In this document: positions 7,923 through 17,678 of the stretch, one piece after another
Layout: every line of letters starts with the position of its first letter
Numbering within the stretch: position 1 is the first letter of the stretch
Notes under the pieces: generated by a model
Databases searched by the model: none
Seen by the model: the letters and a program-made list of their open reading frames with translations, nothing else
What the model was told of the DNA's origin: nothing
Program-made: the position numbers and the translations under genes
Assembly (NCBI RefSeq): GCF_009823805.1
Contig: NZ_WUEK01000007.1
Location: 62,001-126,000 of the forward strand
Origin: Nocardioides flavescens
GTDB lineage: Bacteria; Actinomycetota; Actinomycetes; Propionibacteriales; Nocardioidaceae
Reading direction: 5' to 3'
DNA: 64,000 nt

Positions 7923-10900
7923 ATGGCTGTGCCGTCCCTCCCGTCCGACCCCACCCGTCTCGGCGGGCCCGTGCTCCCGTGGCTCGTGCGGCTGCTGAGC
8001 CTGGCGCTCGTGCTGACGGCGGGCCTGCCCGTCCTGGCCGGGGTCGCCCAGGCCGCCGACCCGAGCGTCCCGCTCAGCGGGCGCGTCACGGACAGGACCG
8101 GCAAGGCCGTCGCCGGCACCGCGGTCGCGGTCCACGACCTCGACCAGGGCGGAGCGGTCGTGGCGACGGCGACGCCGAACGGCGAGGGCCGCTACTCCGT
8201 CGCCGACCTCCCGGCCGGCGAGTACGACGTCGTCGCGACCCCGCCGGTCGACGCCCCCGGGGCGCTGGCGACCGTGACCAGCCACCTCTCCCTCGGCCAC
8301 GGCGACGAGGTCGTCGACCTCGTCCTGCCGCCCGCCACCGTCACCGGACGGGTGACCCACAGCGACGGCAGCCCTGCGCCCGGCGCCCTGCTGGTGGTCG
8401 ACGCCTCCCCGCGCCACCGCGCGACGGCGTACGCCGACGGCACCTTCCGGCTCGCCCTCGGCGACGGGGAGTGGGAGGTCGAGGCACGACCCGCCACCGG
8501 CGACGCGTCGCTCGACGTGAGCGCCGTCCGTTCGTTCACGGTCGCGGGCTCCGGTCCGGTCGACGCCTCCGTGGCCCTCGCCCGGCCGACCGTCCGTGGC
8601 ACGGTGCTCGCTCCCGACGGCACCACCGCCGTCGCCGGCGCGACCGTCAGCCTGGTGGCGACCAGCGGCCGCAACCAGGAGACGACGAGCCGCAGCGACG
8701 GCTCCTTCGGCTTCGCCGCCCAGCCCGGCGAGCACCGCCTCGAGGTCGAGCCCCCGGTCGTCAACCCGTTCGGCTGGGTGCGGGACCAGGGCCCGACGTT
8801 CACGGTGACGCGCGACCACTCGCCGGCCGCTCCGCTCGTCGTCGACGCCCGCCTGAGCGGTCCGACCCTCACCGGCGTCGTGCGCTCGCCGAGCGGTGCC
8901 CCGGTGCCCCGCGCCTCGCTGCAGGCGAAATCGCCGGCGGGCTGGACCTACGCCCGCGCCGATGCCGCCGGCCAATACGGCCTCGACGTGCCGGCCGGGA
9001 CGGTCGAGGTGACCGTCGCCCCGCCGCGCGACTCCGCCGAGATGCTCGCCCGCACCGTCTCGCTCGACCTCGGCACGCTGCCGGCGGTGCGCGACCTCGA
9101 GCTCGCGCGCCCCAACGTCGCCGGCCGCGCCCTCACCCCCGAGGGGCTCCCGGTCCGCAACGCCGAGGTGGAGGCCTACGGGCCCGGGCACGCCGGCGAG
9201 CACACGACGTGGGTGCCCACCGACCGCGACGGTCGCTTCGGGCTCCTGCTCCCCGCCGCCACCGACCAGCGGATCGTCGTCTCGCCGGTGGCCGGCGACA
9301 CCGGCGTCGTGCGCACCGCGCGGGTGGCGAGCGTCCCCGCCACCGGACACCTCGACGGCTTCGACGTGACGCTCGCGGCCGCTCCCGCGGCGGCCTACGA
9401 CGTCGCGGCGATGCCGGTCTCGATCGACGGCCAGGCCGCGCGGGCCACCGAGCAGCCGGTGATCAGCGCCGACGGCAACGTCGTCGCGGTCGTCGCCGCG
9501 ACCCAGGTCACGTGCGACTGCGACACGCGGCAGGACGTGCCGAGCGCGACGTCGACCGACGGGCCCTCCGCGACGGGCGTCGTGCTGCACGACCGCACCA
9601 CGGGCGAGGACGAGCCGCTGCGCGCCGCCGGTCGGCTCGTGATCCCGGACGGCCGGATCGCGCTCTCCGGTGACGGCCGCACCGTGGCCTTCGTGACGCG
9701 GCAGGAGGGCCTGATCGAGGACGACGAGGACGGCGACCTCGACGCCTTCGTCCTCGACCGCCGCACCGGCACACTCACCCGCATCGCGCCGGTGACCGGC
9801 GCCGACTGGTCCCAGCGCACGGCGGTGCTGTCCGGCGACGGCCGACGGCTGGTGCTCGTGGCGGAGACGGCCCCGACCGAGCAGACGCCGCAGACCGACC
9901 AGGTGGTCGTCGTCGAGCTCGGTGCCACCGGCGCCGAGACCGGCCGCCGCGTCGTCGGGGACACGGGCGCCGCGGGCGTGCTCGCGGACCTCAGCCGTGA
10001 CGGCCGCGTGCTCGCCTGGACGTCGTACGCCGCCGACGCGTGGACGCTGCAGGTGCTCGACCTCGTCACGGGCGAGCGCGACCAGCCGCGCCCGTTCAGC
10101 GCCGGCTTCCAGGTCTGGAACGGCACCTTCGCCGCCCCGTCGCTGAGCGACGACGGCTCGGTGGTCGCGTACGGCACGCTGCGCGACAGCGTCGACCACG
10201 GCCCCTCCGGGGCGGTGCGCACCGCCCGCCGCACCGCGGCCACCGACCGCGTCGTGGGCCTCTTCGCCGCCGACGGCGGGCCGCGCGGCAGCGGGGTCAG
10301 TGACTTCGTGCTCGCCGGCGACGGGGCGAGCCTGCTGGTCGCCAGCCCCGGCGCGCACCCGGAGGAGTGGGCCACCCAGGCGTGGGTCGTCGACCTCGCC
10401 GACGACTCGGCCGAGCTCGTCTCACGCACGGCGGCCGGGCGCCCCGCGGCGCAGGGGGTCTACCGGATCGCCGCGCCCTCGTCGTTCTCCACCCTCGCGC
10501 TGCAGACCTCGTCGAAGGACCTCAGCGGCACGAGCAACGCCTTCGTCGTGCTCGCCACCGGCGAGGTCGTGCCGCCCACGTGGCCGGCCGGCGCGGCGCT
10601 GACCAGCGTCGCCTCCGGACTCGGCGCGACCACCGCGACCCTGGAGTGGACCGAGGCGACCGACAACGTCGCCGTCACCGGCTACCGCGTCCTGAGCGGC
10701 GACACCGTCGTCGGGGCGACCCCGGCCGCCACCCGGCGCCTGCGCCTGACCGGGCTGCAGCCCGGCACGAGCCACACCTTCCGGGTCGAGGCCGTCGACG
10801 GCCGCGGCTCGGTCTCCACCGGCGGTCCGACCGTGACGGTGCGCACCCTCGCCGACGACTCCACCGAGCTGCGTCCTCTCGAGGCCACCGGCTCCACCGG

Positions 10901-13900
10901 TGGCGTCGCGACGCTCGCCTGGGAGGCGCCCCCCGGCGCCGAGGCGATCGTGCTGCGCCGCCTCGTCGGCGAGACCGTCGTCGCCGAGCGGACGCTGCCG
11001 GCCGACGCCACCACGGCGACCGAGCGGGGCCTGGCTGCGGCGACGACCCACACCTTCCAGCTCTTCGCCCGCACCGGTGGCGTGCTGAAGCCCTGGACCC
11101 GCACCGCCACGGTCGCTGTCCCGGCCCTGAGCCTGGGTGACGTCTCCTGGTCGGTCGACACCGTCCGCCCCGACGTCGCCCGCTACGGCTCCACCGCGTC
11201 GCTCTCCGTCGCGGCCGAGTCCGGCCGCCTCGTGACCGCGGCCGTGACCCACCTGTCGTGGTACGACGAGGCACACCGGCTCCTCGACACCCCGCGCGAG
11301 GTGACCTCCGTCGTACCCCTCACCGAGGCGGTCGACGCCCCCGGCACCTACCGTGGCGGGTTCGTGCTCGCCGACGGCATCGCCGGCATCCGATCGGTCC
11401 GCGGCACCGTCTCCGACGGTCAGGGTGGCTCGCTGGAGAAGGCCGCCACGCGGGCGCCCGTCACCGTCAGCAGCCACCTCGCCGTCACGGTCGACGCGCC
11501 GGCCGGGGCGCTGGTCTGGTCGAGCGTCCAGGTGTCCAGCGAGACAGCGAACCAGAGCAGGGTAGGCCGGGCCGACGGCGGCACGAGCATGGTCTTCGAC
11601 GATCTGTTGGCCGCCGACGACTACGTCGTCCGCTTCGTCGACGACCGCGGCACGACGCGGGCCCGGGCCACCGGCCTGATGGTGCGAGGCGGCCTCGCCG
11701 CCGCGGCCACGCTCGAGCCGCCGCTCGATGCGACGCTCGAGATCTCCTTCCGCGACGAGCGCGGTGATGCCGTCACGGGGACCGAGGTGCTCCTCCGCGA
11801 CGCGGGGACGAAGGAGTTCCTCGCCCTGCGCGAGACGGACCGCACCGGCGGCGTCAGCTTCGACGGACTGCTCGAGGGGACCGAGGTGTCGGCCGAGGTG
11901 CGCTTCGACGCCGACCAGCTGTTCGTCGCCGAGCAGGCCCGCGTGATCACCCTGACCCGCGGCACCAACCACCTCGACGTCACGGTCCGCGACCTCCCCC
12001 GCTCGACGCTCACCGGGGTCGTCCGCGACGAGGCCGGACAGCCCGTCGCCGGGGCGAGCGTCGAGCTGCGCCAGCTGCACAACGGCCAGGTGCGCTCTGA
12101 GCGGACCACCAGCGCCGTGGACGGCACCTACGAGGTCACCGGCCTGCGCCGCTCGGCCAGCTTGACGGTGCGCAAGGACGCGCTGGCGGCCGAGGTCGAG
12201 CTCGACCTCGGCGCGGCGCGGGTCTCGCGCGACGTGTCGCTGTTCGGTCCGCGCCTCTACCGGGTCGACCTGCGCATCTTCACCAGGGCGCCTGGCGCCG
12301 AGGAGATCGGACCGGCCCGGCTCGACCCCGCCACCTTCCTGGGCCTGGGTCTCGCCATCAGCATCGACGGCGAGACCCGCTACGCCGACATCCAGCCGTC
12401 CACGACGAGCGGCACGACCGCGCAGCTGACCGCTCGGCCGGGTCAGGTCGTCCGCCTGTGCCGCTACGGCTCGGCCTGCGCCCAGGCCACGCTGGGGACG
12501 GGCACCGAGCCGACCTCGATCGAGCTGCACACCAGCGACCCGGTCCGCATCAACGCCGAGGTCCGCGACGTCGCCACCGATGCGCGGGTCGCGCCGGTGT
12601 TCGCGACCCTCCACCGCGTCGGCGACGCAGGCCGCGAGCTGGTCTCGAGGTCGACGATGTGGTCGTCCACGCTGCGCCTCGACGCACCCGGGGCCGGGCG
12701 CTACGCGCTCGTCGTCTCGTCGTCCAGCGGGACCTCGGTCGAGAGGGCGCTCAGCATCGACCCAGGGCAGCCCGGCGTCGACCTCGGCGTGCTGCGGCTG
12801 TCGCACCGGGCACACTTCCGCAACACCGAGGACCGCGTCGTCGCGACCCGGCCGGAGGTGCTGCCGGGCGGTGACGTCGACCTGCGCGCCACGTGGACCA
12901 ACGCCGCCACCGGCCTGTCGGACGTCGTCGCCCGGGTGAGCGTGCCGCAAGGCTCCACCCTCGTGCCGGGCAGCCTCCTGCTCGACGGACGACCGGTGCA
13001 GGGCACCGCTGGAGACGGCTACGTCGACGTGGCGCTCGGGGACGTCCCCACCTCAGGGACGGGCACGCTGCGCTACCGACTCGAGGCGGCCCCGTCGCTG
13101 GCCGGCACGGACGGCGCCGGCCTGTCGGCGGGCGTCGAGCTCCGCTGGCCCGGGGGAGCCGAGACGCTGGCGCCCGCGGTCGTGGGGATTGCAGGCGTGA
13201 CCATCGGCGGCCCCGCGGTCTCCACGACCCTCCGTGTCCCCGTCAGCGGGCGCGCGCCCGCCGGCAGTCTGGTCTCGATCTCGGACGCCGGGGTCGTGAT
13301 CGGTGAGACGCTCACCGGGCCCGGTGGCTACTGGAGCACGGCGGTCACGGTGACCGAGCGTCGGACGCAGCCGCGTCACAGCCTGGTCGCCGCGACGGTC
13401 GTCGCCGGCCAGCGGCTCGACGCCGAGCACGTCGTCGACGTGGACCCGAACCGTCCGGTCGTCGCCCGCCTGTCACTCTTCCAGGGCAGCGAGGCCGCTC
13501 CCGTGCGCAGGGTCGACCTCGACCCTCGCGAGGGCGTCGCGCGGTTCCCGTTCGTCTTCTCGCCGTACCAGTCGACCGGGGTGGTCGTCGGCTTCGACGC
13601 ACCCGAGCTGGTGACCCGTGCCGAGACCATCATCGGCGACGAGCGGATCCCGATGACGCGCCGCGACGACGGGACCTGGCTCGCTGCCACGTCGAGCAGC
13701 ACCCTGCAGGGCCCGATCCGGGTCGACTTCGACGCGGACCCGCGGCCGATGTCGCTCGAGGGCGACGACTCCGGCGAGCAGGAGGTCCGCGACTCCCTCC
13801 CGTCGCCGCTGAGCGACTTCGTCGTCAGCGACGTCGTCCAGCCCGACACCTCGGGCACGGGACCGCGCACGGGCTCGTTCACGATGTCGCTCCCGTCGCA

Positions 13901-16043
13901 GCCGGGCGGCTACGCCCGGGTCACGATGACGACGACCCGCGAGACCTACACCCCCACCGCCGCCGACCTGGAGACGGCCCGCGGCACCGGTGCACCGGTC
14001 TACGCCGCGAGTGCGACACGCAGCGGCAACACCCTCACCTTGAGCATGGTGGTGCCGGACCCGGCGGCGGGTCGACGCTCGGGAGGTCCGGGACTCAGCG
14101 CGGTCCGGGAGTCGCTGCAGTGGGCCTTCTTCGGGGCGACGTCGCTCGACTCGTTCGTCTCGGCGGTCACCTCCGGGGGCAAGTACAAGGACCTGCGCAA
14201 GGCGCTCGACGTCGCGGACGGCTGCTCGCCGGCCAAGCGTGCGGAGTACACCGACCGGGCCTCCGACATCGCCCTGGCCGCCCTGCTGGGCGACATCGGG
14301 GGCGCGGCGTTCTCCATCGCCTCGACCGTCTTCGCCCCCGCGACCTTCGGGCTCGGCTCGCTCGCGCTGGGACTGCTCGGCGTGGCGCTGGACAAGGCCC
14401 TGTCCTACGGGATCGAGAAGCTGACCTCGGACCTCGTCGAGGAGATGAAGGGCGACAAGGACTGCACACCGCCGGACGACCCGAAGCGCCCGAAGGACCC
14501 GCCGCCGCCGGCCGCCACGCCGGTCTGGATCTACGACCCCAGCGGCTACGTCTACGAGGGTGCCCGCACCGAGCGGGTCGGCGGCGTCACGGCGACCCTG
14601 CTGACCGCCCCCACGGCCGACGGTCCCTGGGAGCCGTGGGACGCGGAGTGGTACGGCCAGACCAACCCGCAGCAGACCGGCACCGACGGCCGCTACGGGT
14701 GGGACGTCCCCGAGGGGTGGTGGAAGGTCCGCTGGACCAAGTCCGGCTACCGCCCCGAGGAGAGCCGCGTGCTGCGCGTGCTGCCACCGCACTTCGACGT
14801 CGACGTGTCGATGACCAAGGAGGGGTTGCCGACGGTGACCTCGGCCCGCGTCGCCGAGAAGGGCGTCGTCGACCTCGGCTTCGACCGGCTCGTGCGCACC
14901 GCCTCGACCCGGGGTGACGGCGTGCTGAGCGTCGTCGACGCCGACGGCCGACTCGTGACCGGCACGTGGACGACGACCGACCCGGCGACCGGTGACGACG
15001 ACCGCCTGCTGCAGCGCGGGGCACGGTTCACGCCGGCCTCCGCTCCGGCGGTCGGCACGGTGCTGACCGTGACGGTCGACGGGGTCGCCGACCACAGCGG
15101 CAACCTGATGCGTGAGCCCTACTCCGTCGAGCTCACGGTGCCCGCGGGCACGGAGGGCGCGGCCGGGGTCCCGGAGGCGCCGGGTCCGGTCACGGCCACC
15201 GCGGGGGAGCGGCGGGCCACCGTGGCCTGGGCCGCCCCCGACGACCACGGCTCACCCCTCGTCGACTACGTCGTCACGGCTCAGCCGGGCGGTGCCCAGG
15301 TGACGGTCCCCTCCAGCCAGCGTCAGACCGAGGTCGCCGGGCTGAGCGCGGGCACGGCGTACACGTTCACGGTGACGGCGCGCAACGGCGTCGGCACCGG
15401 GGCAGCGAGCGCGCCGACGGCGCCGGTCGTGCCGACCGCGGTGGCACCGGAGACGACGCTGACCGGCGGTCCCGCGGAGGGCGCGGTCGTCGCGAGCCGG
15501 TCCGCATCCCTCGCCTGGGCGACCACCGGGTCGTCGTACGCCTGCACGCTCGACGGGGCGCCGTTCGGCTGCTCGGGCACGTCGGTCGCCCTGACGAAGC
15601 TGCGGAGCGGGACGCACACCTTCTCGGTGGCGGCTCGCGACGCCGAGGGCGACGTCGACGCGACGCCCGCGACCCGGACCTGGGTCGTGCCGCGCGACGA
15701 CCGCACCCTGGACCGGGGCCGCGGCTGGCGCACCTGGACCGACACGAAGTCCTTCGAGGGGACCTACCTCGAGGCCAGGCGTCGCGGGACGAGCCTGACG
15801 ACCCGGGTGCAGGACGCGACCGGCCTCGCGCTCGTCGTCGGCGGTGGTCGTCACCACGGCCGGGTGCGCGTGTGGATCGGGCGGCACAGGATCGGCACCG
15901 TGAGCCTGTCCACCCGCTCCTACCAGAACGCCCGGGTGGTCGACCTCGGGTCGTTCGCCAAGGCCCGGTCCGGCGTCGTGCGGATCGAGGTCGTCTCGCG
16001 GGGGAAGGTGGTGCGCGTCGACGGGCTGGCGGTCCGACAGTGA
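7923..16043 (+). CDS. Giant secreted multidomain protein (Ig-like, FN3 and propeller repeats)
   Basis: A 2706-residue exported protein, the largest gene here. A signal peptide ends near residue 42 (LAGVAQAADPS). Carboxypeptidase-regulatory-like beta-sandwich repeats with the pattern TGxVxxxxGxPVxGAxV start near residues 48, 140, 224, 316, 398 and 1363. Residues about 490-880 look like a TolB/WD40-type propeller (repeated LSGDGRTVAF, LSRDGRVLAW and LSDDGSVVAY blades). Fibronectin type III domains lie near 889-975 and 2416-2500, and a DUF11-like domain near 1626-1725. Around 2108-2163 is a strongly hydrophobic helical segment followed by a Pro-rich linker. No LPXTG motif, catalytic motif or transmembrane anchor is obvious at the C-terminus. 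It is likely a cell-surface or matrix protein with binding functions; the actual role is unknown. Confidence 0.9.
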   Translation: MAVPSLPSDPTRLGGPVLPWLVRLLSLALVLTAGLPVLAGVAQAADPSVPLSGRVTDRTGKAVAGTAVAVHDLDQGGAVVATATPNGEGRYSVADLPAGEYDVVATPPVDAPGALATVTSHLSLGHGDEVVDLVLPPATVTGRVTHSDGSPAPGALLVVDASPRHRATAYADGTFRLALGDGEWEVEARPATGDASLDVSAVRSFTVAGSGPVDASVALARPTVRGTVLAPDGTTAVAGATVSLVATSGRNQETTSRSDGSFGFAAQPGEHRLEVEPPVVNPFGWVRDQGPTFTVTRDHSPAAPLVVDARLSGPTLTGVVRSPSGAPVPRASLQAKSPAGWTYARADAAGQYGLDVPAGTVEVTVAPPRDSAEMLARTVSLDLGTLPAVRDLELARPNVAGRALTPEGLPVRNAEVEAYGPGHAGEHTTWVPTDRDGRFGLLLPAATDQRIVVSPVAGDTGVVRTARVASVPATGHLDGFDVTLAAAPAAAYDVAAMPVSIDGQAARATEQPVISADGNVVAVVAATQVTCDCDTRQDVPSATSTDGPSATGVVLHDRTTGEDEPLRAAGRLVIPDGRIALSGDGRTVAFVTRQEGLIEDDEDGDLDAFVLDRRTGTLTRIAPVTGADWSQRTAVLSGDGRRLVLVAETAPTEQTPQTDQVVVVELGATGAETGRRVVGDTGAAGVLADLSRDGRVLAWTSYAADAWTLQVLDLVTGERDQPRPFSAGFQVWNGTFAAPSLSDDGSVVAYGTLRDSVDHGPSGAVRTARRTAATDRVVGLFAADGGPRGSGVSDFVLAGDGASLLVASPGAHPEEWATQAWVVDLADDSAELVSRTAAGRPAAQGVYRIAAPSSFSTLALQTSSKDLSGTSNAFVVLATGEVVPPTWPAGAALTSVASGLGATTATLEWTEATDNVAVTGYRVLSGDTVVGATPAATRRLRLTGLQPGTSHTFRVEAVDGRGSVSTGGPTVTVRTLADDSTELRPLEATGSTGGVATLAWEAPPGAEAIVLRRLVGETVVAERTLPADATTATERGLAAATTHTFQLFARTGGVLKPWTRTATVAVPALSLGDVSWSVDTVRPDVARYGSTASLSVAAESGRLVTAAVTHLSWYDEAHRLLDTPREVTSVVPLTEAVDAPGTYRGGFVLADGIAGIRSVRGTVSDGQGGSLEKAATRAPVTVSSHLAVTVDAPAGALVWSSVQVSSETANQSRVGRADGGTSMVFDDLLAADDYVVRFVDDRGTTRARATGLMVRGGLAAAATLEPPLDATLEISFRDERGDAVTGTEVLLRDAGTKEFLALRETDRTGGVSFDGLLEGTEVSAEVRFDADQLFVAEQARVITLTRGTNHLDVTVRDLPRSTLTGVVRDEAGQPVAGASVELRQLHNGQVRSERTTSAVDGTYEVTGLRRSASLTVRKDALAAEVELDLGAARVSRDVSLFGPRLYRVDLRIFTRAPGAEEIGPARLDPATFLGLGLAISIDGETRYADIQPSTTSGTTAQLTARPGQVVRLCRYGSACAQATLGTGTEPTSIELHTSDPVRINAEVRDVATDARVAPVFATLHRVGDAGRELVSRSTMWSSTLRLDAPGAGRYALVVSSSSGTSVERALSIDPGQPGVDLGVLRLSHRAHFRNTEDRVVATRPEVLPGGDVDLRATWTNAATGLSDVVARVSVPQGSTLVPGSLLLDGRPVQGTAGDGYVDVALGDVPTSGTGTLRYRLEAAPSLAGTDGAGLSAGVELRWPGGAETLAPAVVGIAGVTIGGPAVSTTLRVPVSGRAPAGSLVSISDAGVVIGETLTGPGGYWSTAVTVTERRTQPRHSLVAATVVAGQRLDAEHVVDVDPNRPVVARLSLFQGSEAAPVRRVDLDPREGVARFPFVFSPYQSTGVVVGFDAPELVTRAETIIGDERIPMTRRDDGTWLAATSSSTLQGPIRVDFDADPRPMSLEGDDSGEQEVRDSLPSPLSDFVVSDVVQPDTSGTGPRTGSFTMSLPSQPGGYARVTMTTTRETYTPTAADLETARGTGAPVYAASATRSGNTLTLSMVVPDPAAGRRSGGPGLSAVRESLQWAFFGATSLDSFVSAVTSGGKYKDLRKALDVADGCSPAKRAEYTDRASDIALAALLGDIGGAAFSIASTVFAPATFGLGSLALGLLGVALDKALSYGIEKLTSDLVEEMKGDKDCTPPDDPKRPKDPPPPAATPVWIYDPSGYVYEGARTERVGGVTATLLTAPTADGPWEPWDAEWYGQTNPQQTGTDGRYGWDVPEGWWKVRWTKSGYRPEESRVLRVLPPHFDVDVSMTKEGLPTVTSARVAEKGVVDLGFDRLVRTASTRGDGVLSVVDADGRLVTGTWTTTDPATGDDDRLLQRGARFTPASAPAVGTVLTVTVDGVADHSGNLMREPYSVELTVPAGTEGAAGVPEAPGPVTATAGERRATVAWAAPDDHGSPLVDYVVTAQPGGAQVTVPSSQRQTEVAGLSAGTAYTFTVTARNGVGTGAASAPTAPVVPTAVAPETTLTGGPAEGAVVASRSASLAWATTGSSYACTLDGAPFGCSGTSVALTKLRSGTHTFSVAARDAEGDVDATPATRTWVVPRDDRTLDRGRGWRTWTDTKSFEGTYLEARRRGTSLTTRVQDATGLALVVGGGRHHGRVRVWIGRHRIGTVSLSTRSYQNARVVDLGSFAKARSGVVRIEVVSRGKVVRVDGLAVRQ

Positions 16044-16067
16044 CCTGACACTCGACGGGGAGTCGGT

Positions 16068-16212
16068 GTGGTTTCGAGACAGGACTTCGTCCTTCCCCAA
16101 CCACCGGTGGCCGGCCGTTGCGTCGGTGGTTGAGGAGGCCGGCTACGGCCGTCTCGAAACCACGCACGTCGAGCTGGTGTCGAGACAGGACTTCGGCCTC
16201 CCTGGACCACCG
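16068..16212 (+). repeat. Intergenic hairpin repeats, three copies in alternating orientation
   Basis: Copy 1 (16068-16104) starts GTGGTTTCGAGAC with inner stem AGGACTTCGTCCT. Copy 2 (16125-16163) is reversed, starting GGTGGTTGAGGAGG with inner stem GGCCGGCTACGGCC and ending GTCTCGAAACCAC. Copy 3 (about 16177-16212) is degenerate. They lie between the giant gene and the ceb promoter, filling most of the 333-bp gap from 16044 to 16376. Confidence 0.85.
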
Positions 16213-16282
16213 AGGACCCCGCACCCCGCGGCCGCTCCAGTAGCCGCGGGGTGCGGTTCGTCCGGGACCGGGACCAACGTCG

Positions 16283-16296
16283 TGGGAGCGATCCCA
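16283..16296 (+). promoter_or_regulatory. CebR-type operator, site 1
   Basis: TGGGAGCGATCCCA differs at one base from the 14-bp CebR palindrome TGGGAGCGCTCCCA known in Streptomyces. It lies upstream of the presumed -35 and pairs with site 2, 44 bp further on (first base to last base apart from the spacer). Confidence 0.88.
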
Positions 16297-16305
16297 TGCA
16301 ACCTC

Positions 16306-16335
16306 TTGACGTCAAGGTGTGACTGCCGTCACTGT
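16306..16335 (+). promoter_or_regulatory. Probable ceb operon promoter
   Basis: TTGACG at 16306-16311 is a good -35. A weak -10 (CACTGT, 16330-16335) follows after an 18-bp spacer. The promoter lies between the two operators, so repressor bound at site 2 would cover the transcription start. The -10 assignment is tentative. Confidence 0.5.
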
Positions 16336-16339
16336 TCCG

Positions 16340-16353
16340 TGGGAACGCTCCCA
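16340..16353 (+). promoter_or_regulatory. CebR-type operator, site 2
   Basis: TGGGAACGCTCCCA, again one base from the CebR palindrome. It sits 24 bp before the cebE ATG, just downstream of the likely -10 box, the usual position for a roadblock or start-site operator. Confidence 0.88.
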
Positions 16354-16376
16354 AACCCACGAGACGGGACCTCGCC

Positions 16377-17678
16377 ATGACCCTGCACCGACCCCGCCGA
16401 CCGGCCCGCACCGCCGCCGCGATCGGCCTCATCCTGACCTCCGCGGCGGCGTTCGCCGGCTGCGGGGGAGCCGAGGGCGCCGACGGCGGCGACACCACGC
16501 TGCGCGTCGCGATCTTCGGCGACTTCGGCTACGAGAAGCTCTACGACCAGTTCGAGGCCGAGCACCCCGGCGTGAAGATCGTCGAGACCAGCGAGGGCGA
16601 CCTCGGCAAGTACAACACCGCGCTCACCCAGAAGATCGCGGCCGGCAGCGCCCCGGGCGACGTCGTCGCGATCGAGGAGGGGCAGGTGGTCAACTTCCTC
16701 GCCAGTGCCGACAAGTTCGTGAACTTCCAGGACCACGGGTCGAACGACCGCAAGGACCAGTGGCTGCCGTGGAAGTACGAGCAGGCCACGACGGCCGACG
16801 GCACCGACACGATCGGTCTGGGGACCGATGTCGGCGGCATGGCGATGTGCTACCGCCGCGACCTGTTCGAGAGGGCCGGCCTGCCGACCGACCGCACCGA
16901 GGTCGCCGCCCTCTGGCCGACCTGGGAGGAGTTCACGAAGGTCGGCGAGCAGTTCCAGGAGGGCATCGGCACCGACGACGTGCACTTCATCGACTCGGCG
17001 ACCAACACCTACAACTCGATCCTCATGCAGAGCGCCGACGAGACCTACTTCGACCCCGACGGCGAGCTGGTCATCGAGTCGAACCCGGCGGTCAAGGAGG
17101 CCTGGGACACCGCGCTCGGGATGTCGGAGGCCGGCATCAGCGCCCGGCTCAAGTCGTTCTCGACCGAGTGGACCGCCGGCTTCAAGAGCGGCAGCTTCGC
17201 CACCGTCGCCTGCCCGGCCTGGATGACCAACAACATCAAGGAGAACACCGGCGCCGAGGGCGAGGGGCTGTGGGACATCACCACCGTCCCGGGCGGTGGC
17301 GGCAACTGGGGCGGCTCGTTCCTGGCCGTGCCGACCTCCAGCGACCACCAGGACCTCGCGGTCGAGCTCGTCGACTTCCTGACCAGCGCCGAGGGCCAGC
17401 TCGGTGCGTTCGAGGCGACCGGCAACCTGCCGTCCAACCCGACGCTCTACGACACCCCCGAGCTGCAGCAGGCGACCAACCCCTACTTCAACGACGCACC
17501 GACCGGGCAGCTGTTCGTGGCCGGCGCGCGCAACCTCCAGCCGGTCTACCTCGGCGCCAAGAACCAGCCGGTCCGCGACGCGGTCGAGAACGCCATGCGC
17601 AGCGTCGAGAACGGCGACACCTCGCCGGCCGACGGCTGGGACGCCGCGGTCGAGGACGCCGAGAAGGCCGCCGGGTGA
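16377..17678 (+). CDS. cebE: Cello-oligosaccharide ABC transporter, substrate-binding lipoprotein
   Basis: A 433-residue extracellular solute-binding protein of the family 1 (carbohydrate) type. The lipoprotein signal ends in AFAGC with the lipidated cysteine at residue 29. The mature domain begins TLRVAIFGDFGYEKLYDQFE, typical of sugar-binding components. The substrate assignment to cellobiose and cellotriose rests on context: CebR-like operators in front, two permeases, an intracellular family 1 beta-glucosidase and a LacI regulator in one operon, as in the Streptomyces ceb cluster. The GTG of cebF overlaps its stop codon. No ATPase gene is present; these transporters usually share the MsiK ATPase encoded elsewhere. 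Confidence is high for the family and good for the substrate. Confidence 0.9.
   Translation: MTLHRPRRPARTAAAIGLILTSAAAFAGCGGAEGADGGDTTLRVAIFGDFGYEKLYDQFEAEHPGVKIVETSEGDLGKYNTALTQKIAAGSAPGDVVAIEEGQVVNFLASADKFVNFQDHGSNDRKDQWLPWKYEQATTADGTDTIGLGTDVGGMAMCYRRDLFERAGLPTDRTEVAALWPTWEEFTKVGEQFQEGIGTDDVHFIDSATNTYNSILMQSADETYFDPDGELVIESNPAVKEAWDTALGMSEAGISARLKSFSTEWTAGFKSGSFATVACPAWMTNNIKENTGAEGEGLWDITTVPGGGGNWGGSFLAVPTSSDHQDLAVELVDFLTSAEGQLGAFEATGNLPSNPTLYDTPELQQATNPYFNDAPTGQLFVAGARNLQPVYLGAKNQPVRDAVENAMRSVENGDTSPADGWDAAVEDAEKAAG

Noticed and set aside
7743..12950. Very long minus-strand open frames of 840-870 codons opposite the giant gene
   Set aside because: They mirror a real high-GC gene, have codon use with G/C excess in the wrong position, lack ribosome binding sites and encode repetitive Arg/Gly/Val/Asp-rich sequence.
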